Assembly: GCA_965249745.1 (NCBI GenBank)
Contig: OZ252252.1
Span: 3,968,001-4,032,000, forward strand
DNA from: JANYHH01 sp965249745
GTDB taxonomy: Bacteria > Deinococcota > Deinococci > Deinococcales > JAAFIG01
Reading direction: 5' to 3'
DNA: 64,000 nt
Shown: one piece after another, positions 24,876-33,818 of the stretch
Numbering within the stretch: position 1 is the stretch's first letter
How the letters are laid out: each line of letters starts with the position of its first letter
The notes under the pieces: generated by a model
Seen by the model: only the letters and a program-made list of their open reading frames with translations
What the model was told of the DNA's origin: nothing
Database searches by the model: none
Program-made: the position numbers and the translations under genes

Positions 24876-24985
24876 CCAAAATGCGGCAACTCGAGCTAAA
24901 AATGACTAGCGGAGCGCCATTTTGGAGCAAAAGTTTTGGTTTTGTGCGATGATTTGCGCCGAAGTGTTCACGTTTCACTGGACAC

Positions 24986-25015
24986 TTGACACGCGAGCCG
25001 TCGTGCCGTGAGAAT
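24986..25015 (+). promoter_or_regulatory. probable glnK/glnB promoter
   Basis: TTGACA at 24986-24991 with an 18-base spacer to GAGAAT at 25010-25015. The -35 is perfect; the -10 is imperfect. It leads into a leader of about 35 bases. Confidence 0.5.
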
Positions 25016-25055
25016 TTGCGCGTCTCAGACACAGCCCATGTTTCAAGGAGGAAGT

Positions 25056-25406
25056 ATGAAGTTGATTGTGGCCATCATTCGCCCCGAAAAGCTGGACGAT
25101 GTCAAAGCGGAACTGTTCAAGGAAGAGGTCACGGGACTGACGATCAGTCGCGTCAGCGGCCACGGCGGCGAGAAGGAGCACCTGGAAACCTACCGGGGTC
25201 GCCCACTGGTCTTCGAGTTCCACGAGAAAGTCCGTCTGGAAATCGCCGTCTCTGAGCCGTTCGTGGAACGCACCGTCAACGCGATCGTGCGCTCGGCGCG
25301 CACTGGGGCAGTCGGTGACGGGAAGATCTTCGTGCAAGCCCTGGATCACGTGGTCCGTATCCGTACCGGGGAGTCCGACAACAGCGCCCTGACGCCCGTT
25401 GTCTGA
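25056..25406 (+). CDS. glnK: PII nitrogen regulatory protein
   Basis: 116 residues, strong AAGGAGG ribosome site. It senses 2-oxoglutarate and ATP/ADP and, paired with amt, should gate ammonium uptake. PII signatures include the N-terminal MKLIVAIIRPEKLDDVK and GDGKIFV near the C-terminus. The T-loop has Tyr46 (TYRG) but Leu at position 51, where Proteobacteria have the uridylylated Tyr, so control by uridylylation is not expected. Similar T-loops occur in the Thermus group. Confidence 0.94.
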   Translation: MKLIVAIIRPEKLDDVKAELFKEEVTGLTISRVSGHGGEKEHLETYRGRPLVFEFHEKVRLEIAVSEPFVERTVNAIVRSARTGAVGDGKIFVQALDHVVRIRTGESDNSALTPVV

Positions 25407-25426
25407 ACCGGTTTAGCTCGAGTCAG

Positions 25427-25453
25427 CCCTCGTCGCGTCCGGCGAGGGTTTTT
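25427..25453 (+). terminator. glnK terminator
   Basis: Stem CCCTCG / CGAGGG around a 10-base loop, then five T. The pyrF -10 box begins 3 bases later. Confidence 0.8.
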
Positions 25454-25469
25454 GCTATCGTCATCCGCA

Positions 25470-26324
25470 ATGACGTTCACCGAAACGCTGCACGCTCGTA
25501 CCCTGGAGCTGAACACGCGCCTTTGCCTGGGGCTGGACCCGCGCCCGGAAATGCACCCCAGCACGCACCCGGACGCGCACGGCGACAACCTTGAGGGGAT
25601 CGCCGAGAGTATTGAAAAACACTGCCTGGACACGCTCGAGGCGTGCGCGGAGTTGATCTGCGCCGTGAAGCCAAACTTGGCCTACTACGAGGCGCTGGGG
25701 CTGCCGGGAATGCGGGCGCTGGAATCGGTCTGCCGGGCGGCTCGAGGGTTGCAGATTCCAATCATTCTGGACGGCAAGCGCGGCGACTTTCCCAGCACCG
25801 CTGAAGCCTACGCCAAAGCTTGGCTGAGCGGACCGCACGCCGGGGACGGGCTGACCATCAATCCGTTCCTGGGCTTTGAAACAGTCGAAACTTTTCTGAC
25901 CGTCGCCCGCGCCCACGGCGGAGCCGTGTTCGTGCTGGTCAAAACCAGTAACCCCGGTTCTAAAGACATCCAGGACCTCGAGACCAAAGACGGAACGGTG
26001 GCGCAAGTCATCGCAGCGCATCTGGCCCAGGAAGCGAACGGCGAGTACGGCGCAGTGGGCGCAGTCGTCGGCGCGACGCACGCCGCCGAACTCGCGGACT
26101 GGCGCGCTCGAATGCCGGGCGTGCTGCTGCTGCTCCCAGGACTCGGGGCGCAGGGCGCGAAAGCCGAGGACCTGGTACCCGCCTTTGATGCAGACGGACT
26201 CGGCGCGATTGCCAGCGCCTCGAGAGCCTTGCAGTACGCCTCCACCGGAACCGATTACGCCCTTGCCGCTCGAGGGGCTGCGACTGCCCTGCGAGACCGG
26301 CTCAACGCGGCGCTAGGGGGATAA
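25470..26324 (+). CDS. pyrF: orotidine 5'-phosphate decarboxylase (type 2)
   Basis: 284 residues. It converts OMP to UMP. The catalytic Lys/Asp motif is LDGKRGDFPSTAEAYA, with the substrate-binding CLGLDPRPE near the N-terminus and GLGAQG near the C-terminus. Length and motif match the longer type 2 subfamily. The ATG at 25470 has TATCGT at 25456-25461 eight bases upstream, so the transcript probably has no leader or nearly none. Confidence 0.95.
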   Translation: MTFTETLHARTLELNTRLCLGLDPRPEMHPSTHPDAHGDNLEGIAESIEKHCLDTLEACAELICAVKPNLAYYEALGLPGMRALESVCRAARGLQIPIILDGKRGDFPSTAEAYAKAWLSGPHAGDGLTINPFLGFETVETFLTVARAHGGAVFVLVKTSNPGSKDIQDLETKDGTVAQVIAAHLAQEANGEYGAVGAVVGATHAAELADWRARMPGVLLLLPGLGAQGAKAEDLVPAFDADGLGAIASASRALQYASTGTDYALAARGAATALRDRLNAALGG

Positions 26325-26369
26325 ACGTTTTGAGGGACACATGCTAGATTAGAGCCGCAGAGGTGCGCG

Positions 26370-26669
26370 ATGGCAGACATTCACTTTTTAGACGCCAAGC
26401 AGAAACCCTTAGAGTTACCGAAAACCGACGCCGTGAAAAACGCCGTGGCGGCCGCTGACAAATGGGCGGACGACAACAACTTGGATGTAGGCTTCGCGTT
26501 GGAAGAAGACCAGCACTTGCACATTCACCTCGGCGGGGTGCGTTTGAGCAACTGGGTGGACATGAAATTCTTCACCGAGGGCGACGTGCATTCCCTGTTG
26601 GAGCAACTGGATTACGCCCGCTTCGAGTACCGCCGGAACGCCAGCGGCTACGGCAAGTTCGACCGCTGA
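26370..26669 (+). CDS. hypothetical small protein, 99 aa
   Basis: Not recognised. Acidic and soluble, with DLGFALEE-like and HLHIHLGG segments. A TAGATT box (26345-26350) gives a short leader that includes GAGGTG before the ATG. The SDR gene begins 6 bases after its stop. Confidence 0.7.
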   Translation: MADIHFLDAKQKPLELPKTDAVKNAVAAADKWADDNNLDVGFALEEDQHLHIHLGGVRLSNWVDMKFFTEGDVHSLLEQLDYARFEYRRNASGYGKFDR

Positions 26670-26675
26670 CAAACC

Positions 26676-27362
26676 GTGAACAGCCTCATCACCGGCTCGA
26701 GTCGCGGCCTGGGTGACGCGCTGGCTCGCGGTCTGCCAAACGCGGGCGACACGGTGTTTCTCGTCTCGAGGGGATGCCCGCCCGCGCTGGACCTACGCGA
26801 CAGTGTGGAGCGCCACTGGTTTCCGGTTGACCTGACCCACCACGACGCGCCCGACCAGATTTTCGCAGCGCTTGGCGACCACGCCTTGGACGTGCTGATT
26901 CACAACGCGGGCATCTGGGAACGAGAGGCGTTCTCCAACAACTACGACTTTGAGCGCGTGAGTGACGCCGAAACCCGCGAGATTCTGCGCGTCAACCTGG
27001 AAAGCGCGATCACGCTGATTCGAGCGTTGCTGCCGCGATTGGAGCGAAGCGCGAACCCGAAGATCATCCTGATCGGCAGCGTCAACGGATTGGAAAATGT
27101 TGGGATGCCAGAGGTCGCCTATAACGCCAGCAAGTGGGGCTTGCGCGGTGTGGCGCACGGGTTACGCGAACACTTGCGTCAACGCCGCATCGGGGTGACA
27201 ATCATCAATCCTGGGAGCATTGCCAGTTCTGACGAAAACACCCGCGAAGACCTGATTCCGCCGAGCGATCCCGTGGCACTGGTTCGGTACGTGGTGAGCG
27301 TCTCGAGGCGGAGCAATGTCAAAGAGGTTGACCTGCCCGCGATGATGGACGAGATGGCTTAG
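26676..27362 (+). CDS. SDR-family oxidoreductase
   Basis: 228 residues. The cofactor loop is TGSSRGLG, followed by HNAG, and the Ser-Tyr-Lys centre is in IGSVNGLENVG...YNASK. The substrate cannot be told. It starts at GTG in an apparent operon with the small protein before it. A REP-like hairpin follows its stop. Confidence 0.88.
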   Translation: MNSLITGSSRGLGDALARGLPNAGDTVFLVSRGCPPALDLRDSVERHWFPVDLTHHDAPDQIFAALGDHALDVLIHNAGIWEREAFSNNYDFERVSDAETREILRVNLESAITLIRALLPRLERSANPKIILIGSVNGLENVGMPEVAYNASKWGLRGVAHGLREHLRQRRIGVTIINPGSIASSDENTREDLIPPSDPVALVRYVVSVSRRSNVKEVDLPAMMDEMA

Positions 27363-27367
27363 GGGCT

Positions 27368-27391
27368 GGCGAGGCAAGCCTCGCCCCTCCG
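27368..27391 (-). repeat. REP-like hairpin after the SDR gene
   Basis: Read on the minus strand: GGAGGG head, then an 8-bp hairpin GGCGAGGC-TT-GCCTCGCC. GGAG is the other tetranucleotide commonly seen in REP families. Confidence 0.65.
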
Positions 27392-27480
27392 AGAAATGCG
27401 TGGTGTTGGACAGAATCACAAATCGAGTCCTCGCCCGCTCGAGCCGTCATCAACCCGAGATCACCTCGAGCAATTTGTAG

Positions 27481-27915
27481 TCACAACCGTTTCAAGAAGC
27501 ACACCAGGCGTTCGGTCTCCTCGAATCCCAGCGCCTTGTGGGCCTCGATTCCCGCCTCGTTGTGCAGCCAGGTATCGCTGCCGAACTCCCGCAGGCCCTT
27601 GCCCCGCGCCCAAGCTTCGGCGGCGGCCATCAACGCCCGCCCGACGCCTTTCCTTTGCGCCTCAGGTTCCACGTACCAGCCTTCCAGGAACGCGACCGGC
27701 GAGGTTTCGCAACCTTCCGCGTAGGCTCGAGTGCCAACCTCCGCGAAACCGAGCGCCTGTTGATCGTCGAACGCGATCAGCGTGACGGCCGCCGGGTTGG
27801 GGGTCGCAAAGTACGCTTCGATGCCCACCTCGAGTCCGTCCTCATCGGGCCAGAGCGCGACTCGCATTCGTAACCAGTGCTGGCGGTCCCTGGGTTCGAC
27901 GGGTCTGACAATCAT
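27481..27915 (-). CDS. GNAT acetyltransferase (AAC(6')-like)
   Basis: 144 residues. MIVRPVEPRDRQHWLRMR..LWP, EGWYVEPEAQRKGVGRAL (acetyl-CoA loop) and the ending ETERLVCFLKRL match the aminoglycoside 6'-N-acetyltransferase branch of GNAT proteins. Many chromosomal members have unknown natural substrates, so no resistance is claimed. The ATG has TAAGCT at 27922-27927 six bases upstream (leaderless). Confidence 0.87.
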   Translation of the reverse strand: MIVRPVEPRDRQHWLRMRVALWPDEDGLEVGIEAYFATPNPAAVTLIAFDDQQALGFAEVGTRAYAEGCETSPVAFLEGWYVEPEAQRKGVGRALMAAAEAWARGKGLREFGSDTWLHNEAGIEAHKALGFEETERLVCFLKRL

Positions 27916-27977
27916 GGGTCAAGCTTAACTCTGCCAGCTTTCCTGTTTTTTGGCTCGAGGTGTCAAGCTGGCCTCAT

Positions 27978-29228
27978 TTAAAGCGCGATCTCGAGGCGTT
28001 TCAAACCGCGAATCACGAAGCCGGTGTAATCCAGCGGTTGGTCTAGCACCTGAAAATTTGGGTGGCGTTTCAAGAAGGCGTGCAGCGCCACACTCATCTC
28101 CAGTCGCGCCAGCGGAGCACCGATGCAGTAATGCGTCCCCAGCCCAAACGTCAGGTGCGGGTTTGGATCTCTGGTCGCGTCAAAGCTGTCGGCGTCGGTA
28201 AACTTGTGCGGGTCGCGGTTGCCGCTGGCGTAGAAGAATCCCAGCTCCATGCCCTGTTTCAGCCTCACGCCCCGGAACTCGAAATCCTCCAAAACCCAAC
28301 GCTCGAACATCGGGAGCGGCGTGTCGAAGCGCAGGAACTCTTCGACGGCGGTTTTGAAGATCGCGGCGTTATTGGACTGACTCGAGGCGGCGCGACCCAG
28401 TTGCGCTTTGATCGCTGGGAGGCGCTGCATCGTCAGCAGCGCGGCGGTCGTCCCGTTGACGGTCGCCTCGTGACCGGCGTTCAGGAACAGGATGCAGTTG
28501 GCCACGAGTTCGTCGTTCGATAACCTCTCCCCCATCTCTTCCACCTGTACCAGCGCAGTGATCAGATCGTCCCTCGGCTCGAGGCGGCGCTCGTCTGCCA
28601 GGGCTTTGATGTACGTGCTGAACTCTGCCGTCGCGCTGTTCGCGGCGCGCATCTGCGCTTCCGTGTAGCCCAACTCGTAGAGCTTGACAATCGCGGCGCT
28701 CCACGGACGCAAGCGATCTCTATCAGTTGCGGGGATGCCTAATAGTTCAGCGATCACCAGCACCGGTAAAGGTTCCGCGAAGTCAGCCACGGCATCGAAC
28801 GCGTCCCCTCGAGACCGGGCGGCGTCCAAGAGGTGATTGACAATGCCTTCAATCCGAAGCCGAAGGTTCTCCACTCTGGACGGCGTGAAGGCTTTCTGGA
28901 CCAGCCCGCGAATTCGGGTGTGACCGGGCGGTTCCATGTCCAGAATGTGGTTCTTTTGAAAGTGATCGAAGGCGGCGACCCTGGAATCTGGCGGTGGAAA
29001 GCCCAGTTCGTCGCGGGATAAAACATGAAAAATGCTCCGCCCGAGGCGGCGCTCGCGCAGCAAGGCGGCGATGTCCTCATACCGGGTGAAAAAGAGTTTC
29101 TGCCATTCTGGGTCCCAGAAGATCGGACTGGCTTCACGCACGCCCGCCAGCCTCGGGTACGGGTCACGCACGAAGTCTGGATCGTTGATGTTGAGGTGAA
29201 AAACGGGAACGTTGGCTGGGGGATTCAC
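27978..29228 (-). CDS. cytochrome P450
   Basis: 416 residues. I-helix AGHEATVN, ExxR in VEEFLRF, and heme-Cys loop FGLGTHYCIGAPLARLE are intact, so it should be an active bacterial class I monooxygenase needing a separate ferredoxin partner, which is not in this window. The GTG at 29228 (VNPPANVP) is chosen because TACACT lies nine bases before it; the frame is open to 29342. Substrate unknown. Confidence 0.93.
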   Translation of the reverse strand: MNPPANVPVFHLNINDPDFVRDPYPRLAGVREASPIFWDPEWQKLFFTRYEDIAALLRERRLGRSIFHVLSRDELGFPPPDSRVAAFDHFQKNHILDMEPPGHTRIRGLVQKAFTPSRVENLRLRIEGIVNHLLDAARSRGDAFDAVADFAEPLPVLVIAELLGIPATDRDRLRPWSAAIVKLYELGYTEAQMRAANSATAEFSTYIKALADERRLEPRDDLITALVQVEEMGERLSNDELVANCILFLNAGHEATVNGTTAALLTMQRLPAIKAQLGRAASSQSNNAAIFKTAVEEFLRFDTPLPMFERWVLEDFEFRGVRLKQGMELGFFYASGNRDPHKFTDADSFDATRDPNPHLTFGLGTHYCIGAPLARLEMSVALHAFLKRHPNFQVLDQPLDYTGFVIRGLKRLEIAL

Positions 29229-29413
29229 GGTGGCTCGAGTGTACTGGGTTGACAAGCTCTCAGAACAGGCTAGTAAGGGAGTGACCAGCAATCTCGAGGC
29301 AAACTCAGACTCGAGGGCGTGTGAAAGCTCGAGCGGTTTCATCTCGGGAAGCGGTGTTGGAATCTAGCCGAAAAAACCTCTTCTCATGGACGAGGTTGTG
29401 AAGGAGTCTGTGC

Positions 29414-29944
29414 TTACTTCTTGCAGATGGCTGATTTCATGCGATACCAGCGGGTTTCGTTGACGAAGGTCCGGTCCCCGGTGAACGAGACCGTGAAGTT
29501 CTGCAAACCAGCCGCTTTCAGCACCTTGGCATCACTGGCATTGCGCGGCGTCAGTTTCACCTTGGCATCGGCCTGAGTCGCGCCACCGATCGCCCAGCTT
29601 CCCGTGATCTTCGAAGACGAGGTGGTGTTGCTGACCCCTGGGACGCTCGCTGAGTCCACGCTCTGCAACACGAAGCTCTTGTCCCCGCACAGGTGCAACT
29701 TCATGACACTGCTGCCGGACACGTTCCCTAGGTCACCGACGCCGGTCACGCCGCCCATACCGGTTTGCGTTTCCCCAGCTCGAGCCGTCACACCGCTCCC
29801 CTGGGTGCTGGCGGCGTCCACATTGCTGAGCATCATGTTGCCAAGCAGCTTTTGCCAACGGGCGGTCTGCCCCTGGGCGAACACGGTCACGGCTCCGAGG
29901 GCAACGATGGATACAGTGAGTTTGAGGATGGAAGAACGATTCAT
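29414..29944 (-). CDS. secreted protein of unknown function
   Basis: 176 residues with a signal peptide (MNRSSILKLTVSIVALGAVTVFAQ). The mature part has one Cys mid-chain and one near the end (SAICKK), and beta-strand patterns KITGSWAIGG and FTVSFTGDRTFV, suggesting a small beta-barrel. Not recognised. A TATACT box lies at 29970-29975, about 25 bases before the ATG. Confidence 0.7.
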   Translation of the reverse strand: MNRSSILKLTVSIVALGAVTVFAQGQTARWQKLLGNMMLSNVDAASTQGSGVTARAGETQTGMGGVTGVGDLGNVSGSSVMKLHLCGDKSFVLQSVDSASVPGVSNTTSSSKITGSWAIGGATQADAKVKLTPRNASDAKVLKAAGLQNFTVSFTGDRTFVNETRWYRMKSAICKK

Positions 29945-30148
29945 GCAGACCCCCGCTTTCGAGATAATAAGTATAAACCGTTGAGTGAATATTTCCTTCA
30001 AAACCCTCGAATTTGATTGCAGCCTTCCACCTTCAGATCAGCCGCTCGTCAAGGCTCAAAGGTCGGAATCTGACACGGCAGGGGTGAACGTGTATCCTGG
30101 GTGAGCTGTTGCAGAAATCTCGAGCTGCGTTTCGAAAGGACGAACCCC

Positions 30149-30508
30149 ATGACGCCAGAAGAAATCGCGCTCGAGAAGCAGAGCACCTACGCCTTAAACG
30201 GCGTTGACGGCGACATCCTGACTTTCCTACACGAGAACGGTCAGGAACTTGCGGTGCGGGTCACGCCACACACGGCTCCCGATGGTCGTTTGATCCTGTA
30301 CGAACTCTGGCAGAAGGGTCCGCCCGGCGCGTACCAGCGCCTGTTCACCGAGCGCGGTTACGAATGGATTTTTGAATTGCCGTTGCTCCTGGAGTACAGC
30401 CTCAGCGAGGGCGGGTATCCGACGGAACCGGAAGCGCTGATCGCCCGGTTTTTTCAGAGCCTGCACGGCACGACCTTCAAGAATTATCCCAGGCAACTGT
30501 TTCGATAG
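30149..30508 (+). CDS. hypothetical protein, 119 aa
   Basis: Soluble and acidic, opens MTPEEIALEKQSTYALNG. No family recognised. GAAAGGA lies before the ATG at 30149. Convergent with the TlpA-like gene, 19 bases apart. Confidence 0.65.
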   Translation: MTPEEIALEKQSTYALNGVDGDILTFLHENGQELAVRVTPHTAPDGRLILYELWQKGPPGAYQRLFTERGYEWIFELPLLLEYSLSEGGYPTEPEALIARFFQSLHGTTFKNYPRQLFR

Positions 30509-30527
30509 CCCGGGAAACCCTCAAGGG

Positions 30528-31052
30528 TTACGGAGTCACGTCTATGTTTCGCAGGTACGACAGGAAGCTGCGTTCCGTCATCGGACCGACCTTGACCGCC
30601 TGAACCACGCCGTTCCTGTCAATGAAGACGCTGGTCGGGTAGCTGTTAACGCCATATGTATCCGCCACGCTGTCCCCGGTATCGGGCGATTTGTCCGCCA
30701 AGTCTGACCCGCCCAGCACGGTCAGCCCCTCGAGTTTCTGATCCGCCAGGAATTGCAGGCTCTTCGTGGACGGCTCACCGACGATGATTGCCAGCAGGTT
30801 GAGCTTTCCTTTCAACCGCCCCGCCACCGCGTTCAGGGCGGGCATCTCCTCGCGGCAGGGGGCGCACCACGATCCCCAGAAGTTCAGCACCACCGGTTGC
30901 CCTTTCAAGCTTGAAAGTTGAACGGTTTTCCGCAGGGTCGGGCTGTAAATCGTGAAATCTGCGGCCACATCCCCAAGGCGGGGCGCAGCCAGCGCCAAGG
31001 GTAATACCACCGCGAGCGCCGTTAATCCCAGCTCGAGACCCCAAGCGCGCAC
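30528..31052 (-). CDS. TlpA/ResA-like membrane-anchored thioredoxin
   Basis: 174 residues. An N-terminal membrane helix or signal (about residues 5-21) precedes a redoxin domain with active site WGSWCAPC, followed by a cis-Pro segment NSYPTSVFIDRNG. It should reduce disulfides outside the membrane, for example in cytochrome c maturation or metalloprotein assembly. The GTG start lies 2 bases after the stop of the upstream secreted protein gene, so they form an operon. Confidence 0.87.
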   Translation of the reverse strand: MRAWGLELGLTALAVVLPLALAAPRLGDVAADFTIYSPTLRKTVQLSSLKGQPVVLNFWGSWCAPCREEMPALNAVAGRLKGKLNLLAIIVGEPSTKSLQFLADQKLEGLTVLGGSDLADKSPDTGDSVADTYGVNSYPTSVFIDRNGVVQAVKVGPMTERSFLSYLRNIDVTP

Positions 31053-31054
31053 GG

Positions 31055-31876
31055 TCAACCCCCCGTGACTCGAAGCAGTAAAGCGCTGACTTGACCATCG
31101 CCCCCGGTTGTGACGAGCAGCACGAGTTGATAGTTGACGCCGCGCCCACCCTGGAACTCGAACGAACCCAGCATCCCGACCTTCAGCGTGGTGGTCTCGA
31201 GCAGCTTCCACCCCCCGTCTTGGAGCTGCTGGGCGTACCCGTTGTACACCTCCAGTGGACTCGAGGAGGTGCTCAGCTTGATGCTCGAGATCAAATCTCC
31301 GCCGTAGCCACCGACGAGTTCCCGCACCTCGGCTCCATTCGGTGGCAGTAGATTGGGAACCGTCACGCTGGACGGGGCATTGAACTGGCAATCATAGGTG
31401 TTAACCTGCAATCTCAGGTCCTTGATGGCCGCGTCCAAGCGGTACACGACTACCGACACCGACAAACCATCATCTCGGCAGTACAGGTTATCGTTGACGT
31501 ACGGAGCGCTCGTACCAACGTCCACGAAACCACCCCTGGATGTCATCGTGGACCCGCGACTCTGAAACCCAGTCAATCTTCGAGCGTAGAAACTCTGAAT
31601 GCCTTCTGGCGTGTCACGCACGTCCACGACGACCTGAAAATCGTCCACACCGCGCACCGCCGAACCGACGACTCGAGCACCTGTGGGAAGCGGTAACTCT
31701 AGTGGAGAGGCCGCGGGAAGTTTGCCGACGATCAGTTCCGGCTCGTCAAAGCCGTACCCGAGCAATCTGCCCGCCAGTTCTTCCAGCGTCGCGGTTTGAG
31801 CGCTGGCGGACGAAGCCCCGATTGCGGCGAATACTGTCGCACTCAACGCAATACTTTTCCAAAATTGGAAGCTCAT
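31055..31876 (-). CDS. secreted protein of unknown function
   Basis: 273 residues. Signal peptide ending ASSASAQ, then beta-rich sequence with two Cys (LYCRDD and TYDCQF) that may form a disulfide. It immediately precedes the TlpA-like thioredoxin gene, which may act on it. No family recognised. Confidence 0.68.
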   Translation of the reverse strand: MSFQFWKSIALSATVFAAIGASSASAQTATLEELAGRLLGYGFDEPELIVGKLPAASPLELPLPTGARVVGSAVRGVDDFQVVVDVRDTPEGIQSFYARRLTGFQSRGSTMTSRGGFVDVGTSAPYVNDNLYCRDDGLSVSVVVYRLDAAIKDLRLQVNTYDCQFNAPSSVTVPNLLPPNGAEVRELVGGYGGDLISSIKLSTSSSPLEVYNGYAQQLQDGGWKLLETTTLKVGMLGSFEFQGGRGVNYQLVLLVTTGGDGQVSALLLRVTGG

Positions 31877-31946
31877 ACGAACAGTTAAGAGCAACGGATA
31901 TGAGAAGCATGGGAACAACCTGCGGCGCTACCCTTACACTCTGGTC

Positions 31947-32486
31947 ATGGACCGACTGATCGCCGTGGACACCCTGAATGACATTCCGCTCGAGCACCGC
32001 GACACGCCGATCGGTCGGCTGTTGGAGTATCACAACCTCGGGCGCGAGTTGCTGCCAGTGGAACGGGCTGAGCTGCTGGTCGGGATGTGCATGGACAACC
32101 GCAAAACCCTCCAGATCCCGGATAACTTCGCGTTCGTGCTGCGCACCTCCGGGGCGAACATGCGCCACAACGAGTTCCGGGTGGCCTACGCGATCAGTGT
32201 CGGCGGCGTGCGAGATATTGCTCTGATCGCGCACACCAACTGCGGCATGGTCGGGTTGAGCAATCGCTTGAGTGCTTTCGTGCGCGGCATGGTGGACGCG
32301 GCGGGCTGGGACGAGACGCAAGCCAGGGAGTATTTCTTTCAGTACGCGCCGTTCTTTGAAATTGAGGACGAGGTGTCCTTCGTGCGCTTGGAGGCGCAAC
32401 GCCTGCGGGCGCGCTACCCAAAAATCGGTGTCACGCCACTGCTCTACAAGCTCGAGGATAACCGCCTGTACGTGGTCGGTGAGTAA
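31947..32486 (+). CDS. beta-carbonic anhydrase-like protein
   Basis: 179 residues. Zinc ligands and the Asp-Arg pair are visible as C48-M-D50-N-R52 and H96-TN-C99-G, the beta-class pattern. It would interconvert CO2 and bicarbonate. The ATG has TACACT at 31935-31940 six bases upstream (leaderless). It is divergent from the secreted-protein/TlpA pair. Confidence 0.87.
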   Translation: MDRLIAVDTLNDIPLEHRDTPIGRLLEYHNLGRELLPVERAELLVGMCMDNRKTLQIPDNFAFVLRTSGANMRHNEFRVAYAISVGGVRDIALIAHTNCGMVGLSNRLSAFVRGMVDAAGWDETQAREYFFQYAPFFEIEDEVSFVRLEAQRLRARYPKIGVTPLLYKLEDNRLYVVGE

Positions 32487-32891
32487 TGCGGTTCGCGGCG
32501 TTTCTGCGGCATTAGTCTGAGCGCAGATAACCGCTCGAAGTTGGTGGACTCGTGGGCGCTCTGCGAAACGATTGGCTTCACGAACGTCACAACCTATTTG
32601 CGAACCAGGAAGCTTCGGCTCGAGGTGGAAACCGCTGAGACTGTAGCCGCAACCCTCGAGACAGCCTGCCAGCCTTGGGGTGGATGGTTCACGATGCGGC
32701 TGGAACGCGCCAACTCAGCCGTTTAACGAAGCCCCGAAAGTATCAACACGTGACCCCGTTGCGCCAGCCGTCACCACTGACTGTGCCAAAAACCGATCTC
32801 GAGCTGAGATGTACCACGGGTGACGCGGTGGTCTCGAGCGCACTCAGAAATGGGCTGAAAGCCTGACAGCCATGAATGCTAGATTCTGGGC
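32487..32891. other. 405-base intergenic region
   Basis: Between the carbonic anhydrase and CorA-like genes. Short open frames here have no ribosome site or -10. Only the leaderless -10 of the next gene (32880-32885) is recognisable. Confidence 0.5.
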
Positions 32892-33818
32892 GTGATCCAG
32901 TACTACGCCTGCGCCAACGCTCACCTCGAGCGGGTGCTGCTACCATCACCGGGTTGCTGGGTAGACGTGGTGCGCCCGACTGACGAGGAACGCCTTGCCT
33001 TGCGCGAGCAACACGGGCTACCTAGAGATTTCCTGGTCTACGCCCTGGACCCCGACGAACGCCCCCGCCTCGAGACTGAGGGCACGTGTCGTTTGATCGT
33101 CGTGCAGGTCTCGCACTGGCTGGGTCACGAGTCGCTCACGCCCTACGACACCGTGCCGCTCGGGGTGATCCTGACGCCGGATCACGTGCTGACCGTTTGC
33201 GGGCATCGGCACACGGTCTTGTTAGACCTGAAACGCAGCAAATTCCGGGTGACGACCACGACCGATCAATCGCGGTTTTTGCTGCACGTGCTGCTTCGGG
33301 TCGCGCAGCGTTACCTGCTGGATTTGCGGGCGATAGACCGCCGCCTCGAGTCATTGGAAGAACGGCTCTCTAAGAGCACCAAGAACCGGGAGTTGCTGGA
33401 ACTGATGCGCTTGGAAAAAAGCCTGGTCTACTTCAAAACCGCGCTCCGAGCCAACCTGGCCCTTTTAGAACGTTTACGGCGCGAGGACGGATTGATCGGT
33501 GCTGACCGCGAGACCCTTGAAGATGTCGTGGTAGAAACCACGCAGGCGTTTGAGATGACCGACATCGCGCTGTCCATTCTGGGCACGACCACGAGTGCCT
33601 TCGCGGCCGTGATTGGTAACAACCTAAACGAGGTCGTGCGGGTGCTGACAATTGTCACGGTCATGGTGGCGCTGCCGACCTGGATCACCGGTGTGTTCGG
33701 CATGAACGTGCCGCTCCCGTGGCAGCACGAGCCGTGGTCGTTCGCCGCTGTCATGCTGCTCTGCGTCGGCGCAGTGCTGGGCTTGCTGGCACTGCTGCGG
33801 CGGCGCGGCTGGCTGTGA
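32892..33818 (+). CDS. CorA-family divalent metal transporter
   Basis: 308 residues. A large cytoplasmic N-terminal domain, a long helical stalk (LRAIDRRLESLEERL...), and two C-terminal membrane helices joined by the signature GMN (in TGVFGMNVPLP). It should conduct Mg2+ or a similar ion. The GTG start has TAGATT at 32880-32885 six bases upstream (leaderless). Confidence 0.93.
   Translation: MIQYYACANAHLERVLLPSPGCWVDVVRPTDEERLALREQHGLPRDFLVYALDPDERPRLETEGTCRLIVVQVSHWLGHESLTPYDTVPLGVILTPDHVLTVCGHRHTVLLDLKRSKFRVTTTTDQSRFLLHVLLRVAQRYLLDLRAIDRRLESLEERLSKSTKNRELLELMRLEKSLVYFKTALRANLALLERLRREDGLIGADRETLEDVVVETTQAFEMTDIALSILGTTTSAFAAVIGNNLNEVVRVLTIVTVMVALPTWITGVFGMNVPLPWQHEPWSFAAVMLLCVGAVLGLLALLRRRGWL

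Noticed and set aside
27481..27915. GNAT gene as an acquired aminoglycoside-resistance gene
   Set aside because: Composition and leaderless start match the host chromosome and there is no mobile context; only the family resemblance is supported.
32541..32726. Plus-strand frame of 61 codons after the carbonic anhydrase gene
   Set aside because: No start signal, no motif, and composition typical of intergenic DNA.
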